This document shows, one piece after another, positions 52,935 through 60,884 of a stretch of 64,000 nucleotides of DNA (position 1 is its first letter; each line of letters starts with the position of its first letter). Origin of the DNA: Curtobacterium sp. ZW137 (lineage in GTDB: Bacteria > Actinomycetota > Actinomycetes > Actinomycetales > Microbacteriaceae). The stretch is taken from the NCBI RefSeq assembly GCF_003762905.1, contig NZ_RJKS01000002.1:480039-544038 (forward strand), written 5' to 3'. Made by a program: the position numbers and the translations under genes. The notes below the pieces were generated by a model. That model had not been told where the DNA came from, did no database searches, and was given only the letters and a program-made list of their open reading frames with translations.

Positions 52935-54287
52935 TTACCGTTCGGTGCGCACGATTGCGGGCGGGGTCCAGCGCCCGTCGAGGACCTCGTCACCTGGCTC
53001 GTACATGCGCAGGACCGGACGGAATCGTCCCGCGGGGCTCGGCAACCAGTTCGCATCGGGCGACTCGGGCTGCTGGTGCGCGATGGTGACCGTGAGTGCA
53101 CCGTCGGCGTCTTGGGCGACGTCCGGCGTGCGGTCGCCGATCGAGTAGCGGTTGATGGGGTTCGCGACGAGGAAGAAGTCCGGCACTCCGTACATCGTGA
53201 GTGACCAGAACGCACCCACCGGCGGCGGTGGTGCGAGGCGGAAGGTGTACTCGTGCGTGCCGTCGAGCTGGTCGCCGTGATCGTCGACGAACGTCATCAC
53301 GTAGGCCGCTTCGTAGGCGTGGTTACCCCACAACCCGCCGAGCGCCGCACCGGCACGCTCGGCGTAGCGAACGGTCGGATCCTCGATGCGGAACCGCTCG
53401 TCGTCGAGCGCGCCGACCTCGAAGAAGTCGAGGTTGTAGTCGAACACGTGCAGCGTCATCTTCCAGCCGTTCACCTGCGGGCTGGAGCCGGACTCGAGGA
53501 TCTGCCGCAGTCGGGCTGAGGCCCCCTCGAGTGCGGACGTCAGGGCCGCCACGGCGTCGTCGGGCAAACCAACGTACGGCGACGCCGGCGAATTCACGCC
53601 GAGCCCCGCGAAGGACCGTTGCACTGCGGCGTCACGCGGCGCCGGCGGGAACTGCTGCGACCAGACGCGGAAGCGCTCGAGGAACGCCAGCGCGTCCGGC
53701 ACTTCCGGGTCGGGAACGGCCAGCCCGTGTGGTGCAGCATCAGGCGTGCGGGGAGTCAACGTCGTCGCGTCTTGGAGCGCGTGCACCGTCGGGAGGTCGG
53801 TGTCGCCGTCGACTGCCCACCGTCCGACGATGGAGGCAACCGTGGTCGGGAACCTGATGACCGTGTCGTCATCGTCAGGTTCGCCGTCCCAGTCCGGTGG
53901 CACGAGCAGGTAGTCGCCTGCGGCGGTGCCGGTGGCGCGGTGTCCGACGTAGGCGAAGTTGTTCGTCCAGGCATCGACGAACTGCAGCACGTAGTACCGC
54001 CCTGCCGTGTCGGGCACGTGCAACGTCACCGGCCCGCTGCTGAGGTCGACTTGAGCCATCGAGTAGAGCGTGTCGTTGTTGATCGTCACGAAGGTGTCAT
54101 CGGGGCCGGCAAGGGTGCGTCCGTGACTGAAGGTGTTGAACGCAGCGGCCGGTACTGCGCCGATGCCGTCCGTCGTGAACCGCAGCACCTGGAGCAGGTT
54201 GAACACCAAGGGGAACCCGTAGATGTACGCGTTCGTGACGAGCTGCACGTCGATGTCGCCTGTCAGGGGATCGTTCGATTCGGCCAT
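52935..54287 (-). CDS. DUF1254/DUF1214 domain protein
   Basis: A 450-residue protein with the DUF1254 half first (VQLVTNAYIYGFPLVFNLLQ, then FNTFSHGRTLAGPDDTFVTI and NNDTLYSMAQVDLSSGPVTL) and DUF1214 at the C-terminus (FWSLTMYGVPDFFLVANPIN near 370-390). The family is widespread and its function unproven. No signal peptide is visible from ATG 54287. The frame remains open to 55100, but that part is non-homologous and crosses the hairpin repeats. It stands alone between two repeat-bearing gaps. Confidence 0.85.
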   Translation of the reverse strand: MAESNDPLTGDIDVQLVTNAYIYGFPLVFNLLQVLRFTTDGIGAVPAAAFNTFSHGRTLAGPDDTFVTINNDTLYSMAQVDLSSGPVTLHVPDTAGRYYVLQFVDAWTNNFAYVGHRATGTAAGDYLLVPPDWDGEPDDDDTVIRFPTTVASIVGRWAVDGDTDLPTVHALQDATTLTPRTPDAAPHGLAVPDPEVPDALAFLERFRVWSQQFPPAPRDAAVQRSFAGLGVNSPASPYVGLPDDAVAALTSALEGASARLRQILESGSSPQVNGWKMTLHVFDYNLDFFEVGALDDERFRIEDPTVRYAERAGAALGGLWGNHAYEAAYVMTFVDDHGDQLDGTHEYTFRLAPPPPVGAFWSLTMYGVPDFFLVANPINRYSIGDRTPDVAQDADGALTVTIAHQQPESPDANWLPSPAGRFRPVLRMYEPGDEVLDGRWTPPAIVRTER

Positions 54288-54596
54288 GCCGCTGAGTCCA
54301 TCCGCCGAGCCCGCCGAGGTCGCCACCCGAAACAGGTGGTCTTCCGTGCGGCGGCCGCCCAGCTGGTCGCAGGGAGTGCGGTGCAGATCACCACTCTCCT
54401 GGGGCGCCGGCCAGCGCAGAAGGCGGGGGCGAAGCTCGCCTTTAGAAGCCCCCCCCCCCTCGGCGCGGCACCTGACCGCCACCGTGACAGCGACAGTAGG
54501 CGGAGACCGCGGTAAGCGCGGCGACTGTCCACGAAGTTCTTGCCGAATGCCCGTCAGATGTGTCAGCATCGTCGTGCGTTCATAGTGCGCGCCCAC

Positions 54597-54622
54597 AGCC
54601 GGTCCTCTGGATCGGCTTTTTT
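54597..54622 (+). terminator. Repeated terminator hairpin, copy 3
   Basis: AGCCGGTCC and GGATCGGCT pair around a CT loop and run into TTTTTTCATGCC. The preceding TGCGCGCCCA is nearly the same as TGTGCGCCCA before copy 1, so the repeat unit is larger than the hairpin itself. Confidence 0.75.
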
Positions 54623-54736
54623 CATGCCCGGCCGCTCCGCTACTGTGAGACCCGCTCGGCACGCGTCTGCCCGGAATCTCCCGGGTGTCGCATCCGCTCT
54701 GTACGCTGACACTGAAGACAGCACGACCCTGCCTCT

Positions 54737-54764
54737 GGCCGGCCCTCTCGGGACCGGCTTTTTT
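54737..54764 (+). terminator. Repeated terminator hairpin, copy 4
   Basis: GCCGGCCC and GGGACCGGC pair around a TCTC loop and run into TTTTTTCATGCC, on the + strand, like copies 2 and 3. Confidence 0.75.
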
Positions 54765-54856
54765 CATGCCCTGATCTGAGTAGGGCATCCGTGGGAAGCG
54801 CTCGACGCTCCTGCTATCCGCCGCCGCACCTCGCTGCGCGTCGGCGCCCTCATGCC

Positions 54857-54876
54857 CCCACCCGAAGCCGGGTGGG
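54857..54876 (+). promoter_or_regulatory. 5' leader hairpin before the small membrane-protein gene
   Basis: CCCACCCG and CGGGTGGG form a perfect 8-bp stem with an AAGC loop. It is followed by two TGGCCA repeats and the GGAGG ribosome-binding site of the gene at 54913. It may control translation or attenuate transcription. Confidence 0.4.
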
Positions 54877-54912
54877 TTCTGGCCACATCTGGCCAACCCC
54901 GAAGGAGGCATC

Positions 54913-55140
54913 ATGCCCATCACCGACACGGTGGACATGCTGACGGCCTCCGGTGGTACCGCTGCCCTGACCGGCGTCATCGCCGTCGTCGGTGGCGTGC
55001 TCAGTGTCGTCCTGCCCAAGCAGGTCGTCGCACTGATCCAGCACGTCATCGATGTCATCGACGACCGCACGCTGGCCAAGGATCCCGAGCGCGCTCGCAT
55101 CGTCGCAGACCTGCGTCGAGCACGCCGAGGGCAGAAGTAA
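54913..55140 (+). CDS. Small one-helix membrane protein (75 aa)
   Basis: A 75-residue protein; GAAGGAGG lies before ATG 54913 at good spacing. It has one hydrophobic segment (GGTAALTGVIAVVGGVLSVV, residues ~14-33), then an amphipathic helix (VVALIQHVIDVIDDRT) and a basic C-terminus (LRRARRGQK). Holin-like or phage-associated origin is possible but not shown. A weak CGGCT/AGCCG hairpin follows the stop, and the transposon end begins 43 bp downstream. Confidence 0.6.
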   Translation: MPITDTVDMLTASGGTAALTGVIAVVGGVLSVVLPKQVVALIQHVIDVIDDRTLAKDPERARIVADLRRARRGQK

Positions 55141-55183
55141 CCGCCGGCTCAAAAAGCCGTCCCTCATTCGGTCAGGAGAGCTC

Positions 55184-55343
55184 TGTCTGCCGGACGTATC
55201 AAAAACCTCCGATTCCGCTACAGCGGGCCGAGGTCGCGGTGAGACATCGGCGACAGCGGCGTGTCTTGTAGCGAAACCCAGTCCCGGAATCTACGTCCCG
55301 CTACTACCCCGTCCAACGAGTTTCGCTACGTTCTCTTCATGGG
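55184..55343 (+). repeat. Left terminal inverted repeat of the transposon
   Basis: It begins TGTCTGCCGGACGTATC and contains four copies of a CGCTAC motif in both orientations (ATTCCGCTACA, TTGTAGCG, CCCGCTACT, TTTCGCTACG), probably transposase sites. From GGCGTGTCTTGTAGCG to CTCTTCATGGG it nearly repeats the sequence upstream of the resolvase gene at the other end, including the resolvase start codon region. Confidence 0.8.
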
Positions 55344-55400
55344 TCCTCGTTGTGAGCGGCAGCGCCTCATGGCCCGGTTCGGGCATCGTTCTTTGGCTTG

Positions 55401-56213
55401 TTAGCTGACGCCAATGACAAGAGTGCTGCGGGCGGCTTCGATGACGTCGTTGGTGATGACGTCGAGTTCGTTGATGCGGAGCACGCGTTGGATCTGCGGG
55501 AGGAGTCGTTCAAGGAGGCGGAAGTTACCGCGGGTGATCCGTTCGATGGCGGCGACGGCTTGGGCGTCGGTGAAGTCGTCAGGGTCGAGGGTGTGGCCGA
55601 GCTTTCGCCACTGGCGTTCGAGGACGAACAGCAGCTCGTCGTGGCCGAGTGGGCGGTACTGGTGTGCGAAGCCGAGACGGCTGTAGAGCTGCGGGTAGTG
55701 CGCGAATTGCTTCTCGATGCCGGGCATCCCGATCAAGATCAGCGCTGTGCCTGTGCGGTCGTACTGATCGCGGAGCCACTCGATCGCGGTGGCGGTAAGC
55801 CGTTCCGCTTCGTCGACGATGACGAGCTCGAGCTGGGACGGTGGTTGACCGTGGCGGTAGCTGACGGTGTGACCGATGAGTCGGAGGTGTTCCTCGACGA
55901 GGATGTTCGTGTGGCGTAGGTCGTAGTCGAGCTGGTCGCGAAGGGACCGCAGGGAAGCAGCGACCTGCGGCGTGTAGAAGACGGTGCGCGCTCGGTGGGC
56001 AGCGGCGTAGACCTTGAGGTCGCTTTCGGATCGAGGACCCCATTGCTTGATGAAGGGTCCGATGAGGTCCCAGTGTGCGTAGCGGCGGGCCGAGAGCGTC
56101 TTGCCGACGCCGGCGGCGCCGAAACAGATTCCGATGGTCTGTTGCTTGCGAACGGCGTCGGCGAACTCCGTGAATCGACGGTGTTCCTTGGTGACGACGA
56201 ACTGGTTGGGCAT
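55401..56213 (-). CDS. Transposition ATP-binding protein (TniB/Tn552 p271-like)
   Basis: A 270-residue AAA+ ATPase with Walker A GAAGVGKT (32-39) and Walker B LELVIVDEAE. It has the length of Tn552 p271 and TniB. Such proteins select target DNA and activate the DDE transposase. ATG 56213 overlaps the transposase stop (TGATG). The frame is open upstream but lies within the transposase gene. Confidence 0.85.
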   Translation of the reverse strand: MPNQFVVTKEHRRFTEFADAVRKQQTIGICFGAAGVGKTLSARRYAHWDLIGPFIKQWGPRSESDLKVYAAAHRARTVFYTPQVAASLRSLRDQLDYDLRHTNILVEEHLRLIGHTVSYRHGQPPSQLELVIVDEAERLTATAIEWLRDQYDRTGTALILIGMPGIEKQFAHYPQLYSRLGFAHQYRPLGHDELLFVLERQWRKLGHTLDPDDFTDAQAVAAIERITRGNFRLLERLLPQIQRVLRINELDVITNDVIEAARSTLVIGVS

Positions 56214-57607
56214 CACTGGTCCTCCTCGTAGGTACGGAGCCTCCGTCGGCGCTGCTGAGATACGGGCTCGGACGGTGGCTCCTGCGCTGGCGGATGTTCG
56301 ACGACAGCGATGCGTTCTTGGATCTGTCCGCGGAGCGCTCGGCGGTGCGCGTTTCTCGCGGCCTGGATCTGTTTGAGGGAGACGGTTTCGCTCTGGTGTT
56401 CCGGGTTGACTGCGGTGCAGAGGTAGATGTTGCGGTGGAACACGCGGATCTCGGTGATGTCTCGTGGGTCGTAGCGGATCGTCACTGTCGCCCCGACGAA
56501 CGGTGCCAGTGTTGGTGACGTGGAGCGAAGGCCCTGGAAGCGGATGCCGTCGCGTTGCACGATCCGGGACGCCGGCACGGTCAGGAGAAATCCGTCGAGC
56601 TGTTCGAGGGAGTCGGGCATGCGGGCCAGCCAGCCGCCAGCGATCCATGCGTCCACCGGGGACTGTTTCGTTTCCCGGTGAATGCGAGTGTTGTAGCGGC
56701 CGATGAACGCCACGACAGCCGCATCGAGGCCAGCGAGGTCGAGGACTGGTGACGGAGCGGGCGTCTTCGTCGTCAGGTGGCCGGGCAGGCCGGTGAGCAG
56801 TTCCGTGTTGACGGTGCCAAAGAACCGCTCAATCTTTCCGCGGCCTTGCGGTCGACCGACTGCGGAGTGCACGATCCGAAGGTGCAGTGATCCGGCGGTT
56901 GCACTGAGTCGGTGGCTGGTGAAGTCGGACCCGTGGTCGACGTAGAGCACGTTGGGGATGCCGCAGATGGGCCAATCGGGTTGGACCTTGTGCCAGATCG
57001 CCTGCCGGAGAGCGAGCGCGGTGTTCGCCGCCGATGGCGCACCGAGGAACACCAGATACCCGCACACCGCTCGGGAGTAGTCGTCGAGGATGACGGTCAG
57101 CCAAGGACGAGCCGGCCTCCCGTCCGGGCCGACAATCAGGATGTCGAGCATCGTGTGATCGGCCTGCCAGACCGCGTTCGGCTGGTCCGCTCGACGCCGG
57201 AGGAGCAGCTCGTGTTTATCCCGGTACGATGCAGGCCCGTCGAGCGCCAGGGTCACCATCCCTGGGTCGAGAGCGCGCACGATGTTCTGCACGGTCGAGT
57301 ACGACGGTGCATCGGCGTCGCGGCCAGCGCAGCGCTCGACCAGGCGCCGGTGGATGGTGGCGATCGAAGGTCGTGGCCGGGTCAGGGCCAGTGCCTCAAC
57401 CAGAGCCACGAGATCCGGCGATGTGCGCCTGACCCCACGATCCAGGCGAACACTGTCGGAGAGCGCGTCGTAGCCGCCTGTTCGGTAGCGGGCGAGCCAC
57501 CGCGTCAGGGTCCGACGCGGCACACCCGTTGTGCGGACGAGCTCGGCAAGCGGAATCGCGTCATCGACATGCAGTCGAAGGATTCGCCACCGCTCGTCCG
57601 CGTCCAC
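56213..57607 (-). CDS. DDE transposase (TniA/Tn552 p480-like)
   Basis: A 464-residue transposase. N-terminal helix-turn-helix (VRTTGVPRRTLTRWLARYRT, residues ~24-43), then an RNase-H-like core with D150 (VWQADHT), D224 (LYVDHGSDFT) and E260 (GRPQGRGKIERFF), a proper D-D-35-E spacing, and a Mu-type C-terminal beta-barrel. It looks intact. It is followed by the ATPase gene with a one-base overlap and preceded by the resolvase gene with a 5-bp gap. Confidence 0.88.
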   Translation of the reverse strand: MDADERWRILRLHVDDAIPLAELVRTTGVPRRTLTRWLARYRTGGYDALSDSVRLDRGVRRTSPDLVALVEALALTRPRPSIATIHRRLVERCAGRDADAPSYSTVQNIVRALDPGMVTLALDGPASYRDKHELLLRRRADQPNAVWQADHTMLDILIVGPDGRPARPWLTVILDDYSRAVCGYLVFLGAPSAANTALALRQAIWHKVQPDWPICGIPNVLYVDHGSDFTSHRLSATAGSLHLRIVHSAVGRPQGRGKIERFFGTVNTELLTGLPGHLTTKTPAPSPVLDLAGLDAAVVAFIGRYNTRIHRETKQSPVDAWIAGGWLARMPDSLEQLDGFLLTVPASRIVQRDGIRFQGLRSTSPTLAPFVGATVTIRYDPRDITEIRVFHRNIYLCTAVNPEHQSETVSLKQIQAARNAHRRALRGQIQERIAVVEHPPAQEPPSEPVSQQRRRRLRTYEEDQ

Positions 57608-57612
57608 GGTCG

Positions 57613-58215
57613 CTACATCGACGGGGAGGGCTTGGTGCGTCGAGCGGTCATGACCTCGGTGTGCTTCGCGAGCGTGCGGTAAATGGTCGTCCTGCTGACT
57701 CCGAGGACGTCTCCGATCTGCGCGACGGTCATGTCCTGCTGCTCGTACAACCGGCGCGCCGTTCGGACTTGGTCAGAGGACAGCCGCGGTGGACGCCCGC
57801 CGGTGCGGCCACGGGCGCGAGCCGCAGCAAGGCCGGCATTGGTGCGCTCCTTGATGAGGTCCCGTTCGAACTCCGCCAGGGCCGCGAACACGTGGAAGAC
57901 GAGGCGGCCGCCGGGCGAGGTGGTGTCAATGGTCTCCTGCAGCGACCGGAATCCGACACCACGGTCCGCGAGGCCGTGCAGCTGGTCGATGAGGTGCCGG
58001 ATCGAGCGCCCGAGTCGGTCGAGACGCCAGACGACGAGTGTGTCGCCGGGGCGGATCTGGTCGAGGAGCTTGTCGAGTTCTGGTCGGTGCTCGAGTGACC
58101 CAGACATGGTGTCGACGAATACGCGGAAGCAGCCGGCAGCGTTCAGCGCATCGACCTGCAATGACGCGTCCTGGTCGGTGGTGGATACACGCGCGTACCC
58201 GAGGAGGTGCCCCAT
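57613..58215 (-). CDS. Serine resolvase/invertase of the transposon
   Basis: A 200-residue serine recombinase. Catalytic S11 sits in GYARVSTTDQ; VVWRLDRLGRSIRHLIDQL and FAALAEFERDLIKERT are family signatures; the C-terminal Hin-type helix-turn-helix (MTVAQIGDVLGVSRTTIYRT) binds the res site. ATG 58215 gives the family N-terminus. Its upstream region is the right inverted repeat, which likely includes the res site. It resolves cointegrates after replicative transposition. Confidence 0.9.
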   Translation of the reverse strand: MGHLLGYARVSTTDQDASLQVDALNAAGCFRVFVDTMSGSLEHRPELDKLLDQIRPGDTLVVWRLDRLGRSIRHLIDQLHGLADRGVGFRSLQETIDTTSPGGRLVFHVFAALAEFERDLIKERTNAGLAAARARGRTGGRPPRLSSDQVRTARRLYEQQDMTVAQIGDVLGVSRTTIYRTLAKHTEVMTARRTKPSPSM

Positions 58216-58360
58216 GAAGAGAACGTAGCGAAACTCGACCAGGAGGGGTAGAGGCGACACGTAGATTCCGGGACTGAGTTCCGCTACAAGACACGCCGTC
58301 TCGCATATTGCCGGAGCGTCGGTTCGGACAGTTGTAGCGGAATGGTTCGTTATCGGCACA
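58211..58360 (-). repeat. Right terminal inverted repeat of the transposon
   Basis: Read on the - strand it starts TGTGCCGATAACGAACC, then ATTCCGCTACA, TTGTAGCGGAAC, CAGTCCCGGAATCTACGT and TTTCGCTACGTTCTCTTCAT, ending at the resolvase start codon. It matches the left repeat over most of its length and carries three CGCTAC motifs. Confidence 0.8.
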
Positions 58361-58404
58361 TAGCTAGATCCGGGCTTTGCAGGGAGCCGCTGCGGGTGGT
58401 GCTC

Positions 58405-58700
58405 TCAACGATGGCGTCCGTTTGCCGGTGACGGGTGTGGCGTTGCCAGGACGGGGATGACGCGGGCGCAAGCGTGGAGGGTGAGGTGTCGCATGACGCT
58501 GTCGATGGCCATACCGCCGCTGGCGACCACGGCGCGGAGTTCGGGGAGCATCTCGAGCAGTCCGGCAAGTGAGCGACGGCCGCGCCCGATGTCGTCGGGT
58601 CGGACGGGAATCGGTGGTTCCCGCGAGGTGAGGGTTAGGCGCAGGATCTGGCGTCCCAGGAGTCCGGTTTCGGGCGGCCCGCTCGGAGCGGGGGTCGACG
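58405..58700 (-). pseudogene. Remnant of a uracil-DNA-glycosylase-like gene
   Basis: The - strand frame ending TGA 58405-58407 reads SLAGLLEMLPELRAVVASGG, MAIDSVMRHLTL, then VIPVLATPHPSPANGRHR. It aligns with the intact paralogue at 62982-63611 (LPQLAAIVTFGATALDGVMR, TPHPSPANGRHR equivalent APHPSPANGRHR). The paralogue runs about 24 residues further; here a stop follows NGRHR and the transposon end lies 45 bp beyond. Upstream the similarity fades and the NIVPW motif is lost. A decayed gene fragment. Confidence 0.65.
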
Positions 58701-58759
58701 TGGTCGCGGGGAGGTCTTCGGTAGGTGCTGGCTGAGGCGAGGGGCAATATCGTGCACAT

Positions 58760-59488
58760 GTGAGGTGGACACAGCAGCGGTGGGAACGGGTAATGCGGTG
58801 GCCGCTTGCGATCGCGGCGGGAGCGTTTCTTGCTGCGTATGCGGTGGAGGTGCTCGCCGATCATCACGGCCGCAGCGCGTTCGTGTCGGATGTTGTGATC
58901 AACGTCACGTGGGCGATGTTCGTGGTGGACTACCTCGTGACGCTCCTGTTGGCGCGTCATCGTGGTCGGTGGTTCGTGCACCATCTGGTGGACCTGGCCG
59001 CTCTTGCGTTGCCGTTCCTGAGGCCTTTACGGCTGTTGCGGCTCGCGCAGCTGTTCCGAGTCCTGCAGCGGAGCACCGGGGCTGCCGTTCGCGGGCGAGT
59101 GATCGTGTACGTGATTGTGACGACAGCTTTGCTGGTGTTCGTGTCCGCGTTAGCGATCCTCGATGTGGAACGGCATGCCGACGGCGCGACGATTGTGTCA
59201 TTCGGGGATGCGCTGTGGTGGGCGTTGGTCACGATCACGACCGTTGGGTACGGTGATCTGACCCCGGTGACCGAGACAGGTCGGTTGATCGCCGCGGGAG
59301 TGATGATCAGTGGCATCGCGCTGCTGGGTGTAGTTACCGCGACAATCGCGAGCTGGATCATTGATCAGGTCGGTCGACGTGACGACGAAGCACAGATCGC
59401 GACCCGGCGTGAACTACGTGAACTGTCTGCCGAGATCCGGTCGCTGCCGGAGGAGCTGCAGCAACGTCGACCGCCGTCGGGTGAATGA
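58760..59488 (+). CDS. Voltage-gated-type potassium channel
   Basis: A 242-residue ion channel. N-terminal WERVMRWPLAIAAGAFLAAY and TM segments to ~residue 80, an S4-like stretch (LRPLRLLRLAQLFRVLQ) with regularly spaced Arg, pore filter TVGYGD (161-166), final inner helix ~175-195 and a charged cytoplasmic tail (~200-242). GTG 58760 keeps the conserved WERxxxWPL start; ATG 58793 would remove part of it. Homologous to the channel at 14366-15019, which lacks the charged tail. Confidence 0.88.
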   Translation: MRWTQQRWERVMRWPLAIAAGAFLAAYAVEVLADHHGRSAFVSDVVINVTWAMFVVDYLVTLLLARHRGRWFVHHLVDLAALALPFLRPLRLLRLAQLFRVLQRSTGAAVRGRVIVYVIVTTALLVFVSALAILDVERHADGATIVSFGDALWWALVTITTVGYGDLTPVTETGRLIAAGVMISGIALLGVVTATIASWIIDQVGRRDDEAQIATRRELRELSAEIRSLPEELQQRRPPSGE

Positions 59489-59522
59489 TTCCCTGCCACG
59501 GTGTCCAGATCGTTCCGTGGCG

Positions 59523-60884
59523 TCATAGTAAGAGTGAGATCGGGTCTTCAAGGAGGCTGGTGAGCGTCTGTAGGTATTGAGCGGCGAGGGCGCCGTCGAT
59601 GACGCGATGGTCTGCGGAGAGCGTGAGGCGGATCCTGTGGCGGACGACGAGGTTGCCGTCGTGTACGGCAGCGTCCGCCGTCGCTGCTCCAACGGCGAGG
59701 ATTGCGCTTTCGGGCGGGTTGATGATGGCGGTGAAGGACTCCGCGCCGAACATGCCGAGGTTACTGACGGTGAACGTGCCGCCGGTCATGTCGGCGGGTT
59801 GCAGTTTCCGATCCGCCGCACGGGCGCTGAAGGATCGGCTGGCGGCGCTGATGCTGCTGACGCTTCTGGTGTCGGCATGTGTCATGACCGGGACAACGAG
59901 GCCGGCCGGCGCGGCCATCGCGATCCCGATGTTCACTGCAGTGTGCTGCGTGATCGCAGGATCCGGGTCGTCTTGGTAGGAGACGTTGATGGCCGGGTGC
60001 GCGGCCAGGGCGAGGGCTGCGGCCTTGACGATGAAGTCGTTGAGGCTGACTTTCGCGGTGTCTTGTCTGATCCGTGATGCGTTCACCATGGTGCGCAGAT
60101 CAATGAGGGCGTCAGCGTCGGCGACGGCGGTGACGGTGAAGTGCGGGATGGTGCGGGCGCTCTCGGTGAGTCGGCGAGCGATCACCTTCCGCGTCCCGGT
60201 CATCGGCGTCGTCACGTCCGCGTCGGTGTCTTGCTGATGGTGTGTGGAGGCGCTGCCAGGCACGGGGAGCGTTGCCGTCGACGGGACATCGTGCTCTAAA
60301 GCTGCAGCACTCTGGTCCGCGTCGATGATGGCTTCGACATCAGCCCTGACAAGGCGGCCGCCGGGGCCCGATCCGTGAACGGTGGCGATGTCGACGTGGT
60401 GTTCGCGAGCGAGTTTGCGTGCCAGTGGGGACGCGAACGCGATGTGCTCTGCCGGCGCGGGTATGCCTTCGGAGCGTTCACGCTGTTGCGGCTCCACGGG
60501 GGGATCTTCCGATGTGCGTGCGGGGTGGTCGTGCTCGGATGATGTGTCGAACGCGGGAGCGGGGACGAACGTTGGAGTGGTCGGCGATGTGTGCTCATCG
60601 GCGGGCGAGTCCGCGCGTTGGCCATCCGCCGGGCTGAGCGCGGGGCCGGAACCGTCGTCGAGCGTCGCGATGGGAGTCCCTATCGCAACGTTCTCTCCTT
60701 CGGGAACGAGGATCTCCGTCAAGGTGCCAGCGTCGTAGGCTTCGTATTCCATGGTGGCTTTGTCGGTTTCGATCTCGACGAGGATGTCGCCGACTTCGAC
60801 GATGTCGCCGGGGTGCTTGTGCCAGGCGGAGATGGCGCCTTCTTCCATCGTGTCCGACAGCCGCGGCATGGTGATCTGGATCAT
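59523..60884 (-). CDS. Dihydrolipoyl acyltransferase (E2) of a 2-oxo acid dehydrogenase complex
   Basis: A 453-residue E2 with one lipoyl domain (lipoylated K42 in EIETDKATME), an Ala/Pro/Ser-rich linker, a peripheral subunit-binding domain (FASPLARKLAREHHVDIATV at ~150-169) and a C-terminal acyltransferase domain with the active-site SADHRVIDGA. The start MIQITMPRLSDTMEEG is pyruvate-dehydrogenase-like. It overlaps the E1beta stop by 4 bp (ATGA). No E3 gene is in the window. Confidence 0.9.
   Translation of the reverse strand: MIQITMPRLSDTMEEGAISAWHKHPGDIVEVGDILVEIETDKATMEYEAYDAGTLTEILVPEGENVAIGTPIATLDDGSGPALSPADGQRADSPADEHTSPTTPTFVPAPAFDTSSEHDHPARTSEDPPVEPQQRERSEGIPAPAEHIAFASPLARKLAREHHVDIATVHGSGPGGRLVRADVEAIIDADQSAAALEHDVPSTATLPVPGSASTHHQQDTDADVTTPMTGTRKVIARRLTESARTIPHFTVTAVADADALIDLRTMVNASRIRQDTAKVSLNDFIVKAAALALAAHPAINVSYQDDPDPAITQHTAVNIGIAMAAPAGLVVPVMTHADTRSVSSISAASRSFSARAADRKLQPADMTGGTFTVSNLGMFGAESFTAIINPPESAILAVGAATADAAVHDGNLVVRHRIRLTLSADHRVIDGALAAQYLQTLTSLLEDPISLLL

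Larger units (their letters stand above)
54288..54912. other. Gene-free 625-bp stretch with two more hairpin repeats
   Basis: No plausible gene. It contains a run of ten C residues near 54449-54458, hairpin repeats at 54597-54622 and 54737-54764, and a leader hairpin at 54857-54876 just before the small membrane-protein gene. TACTGT (54641) and TACGCT (54702) resemble -10 boxes without clear -35 partners. Confidence 0.5.
55184..58360. mobile_element. Tn552-like transposon without cargo genes
   Basis: A 3.2-kb element bounded by ~150-bp imperfect inverted repeats and carrying three - strand genes: serine resolvase, DDE transposase and an ATPase. This gene set, the protein lengths (200, 464 and 270 residues) and the long terminal repeats match Staphylococcus Tn552 (resolvase, p480, p271, 116-bp repeats), but no beta-lactamase or other cargo is present. 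Five-base flanks are AGCTC (left) and TAGCT (right), which share AGCT but are not a clean target duplication, so the exact ends could be off by one or two bases. Confidence 0.8.

Noticed and set aside
54449..54458. Run of ten C residues upstream of the DUF1254 gene
   Set aside because: Could be a phase-variable tract, but it is 160 bp before the start codon with no promoter element around it; more likely a sequencing-prone homopolymer.
52542..54770. - strand frames starting MKKAGP or MKKADP at each hairpin repeat
   Set aside because: The shared start comes from the reverse complement of the terminator T-run and stem; the downstream residues differ and there is no ribosome-binding site. Kept only as part of the repeat finding.
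55401..57607. Possible Tn7/CRISPR-associated transposon reading of the DDE transposase and ATPase
   Set aside because: No TniQ, Cas gene or CRISPR array is present, and a serine resolvase plus long inverted repeats fit the Tn552 group instead.
58364..58984. 206-codon - strand frame across the UDG remnant and K+ channel start
   Set aside because: His/Arg/Pro-rich composition, crosses the real channel gene in antisense and does not match the UDG-like frame; spurious.
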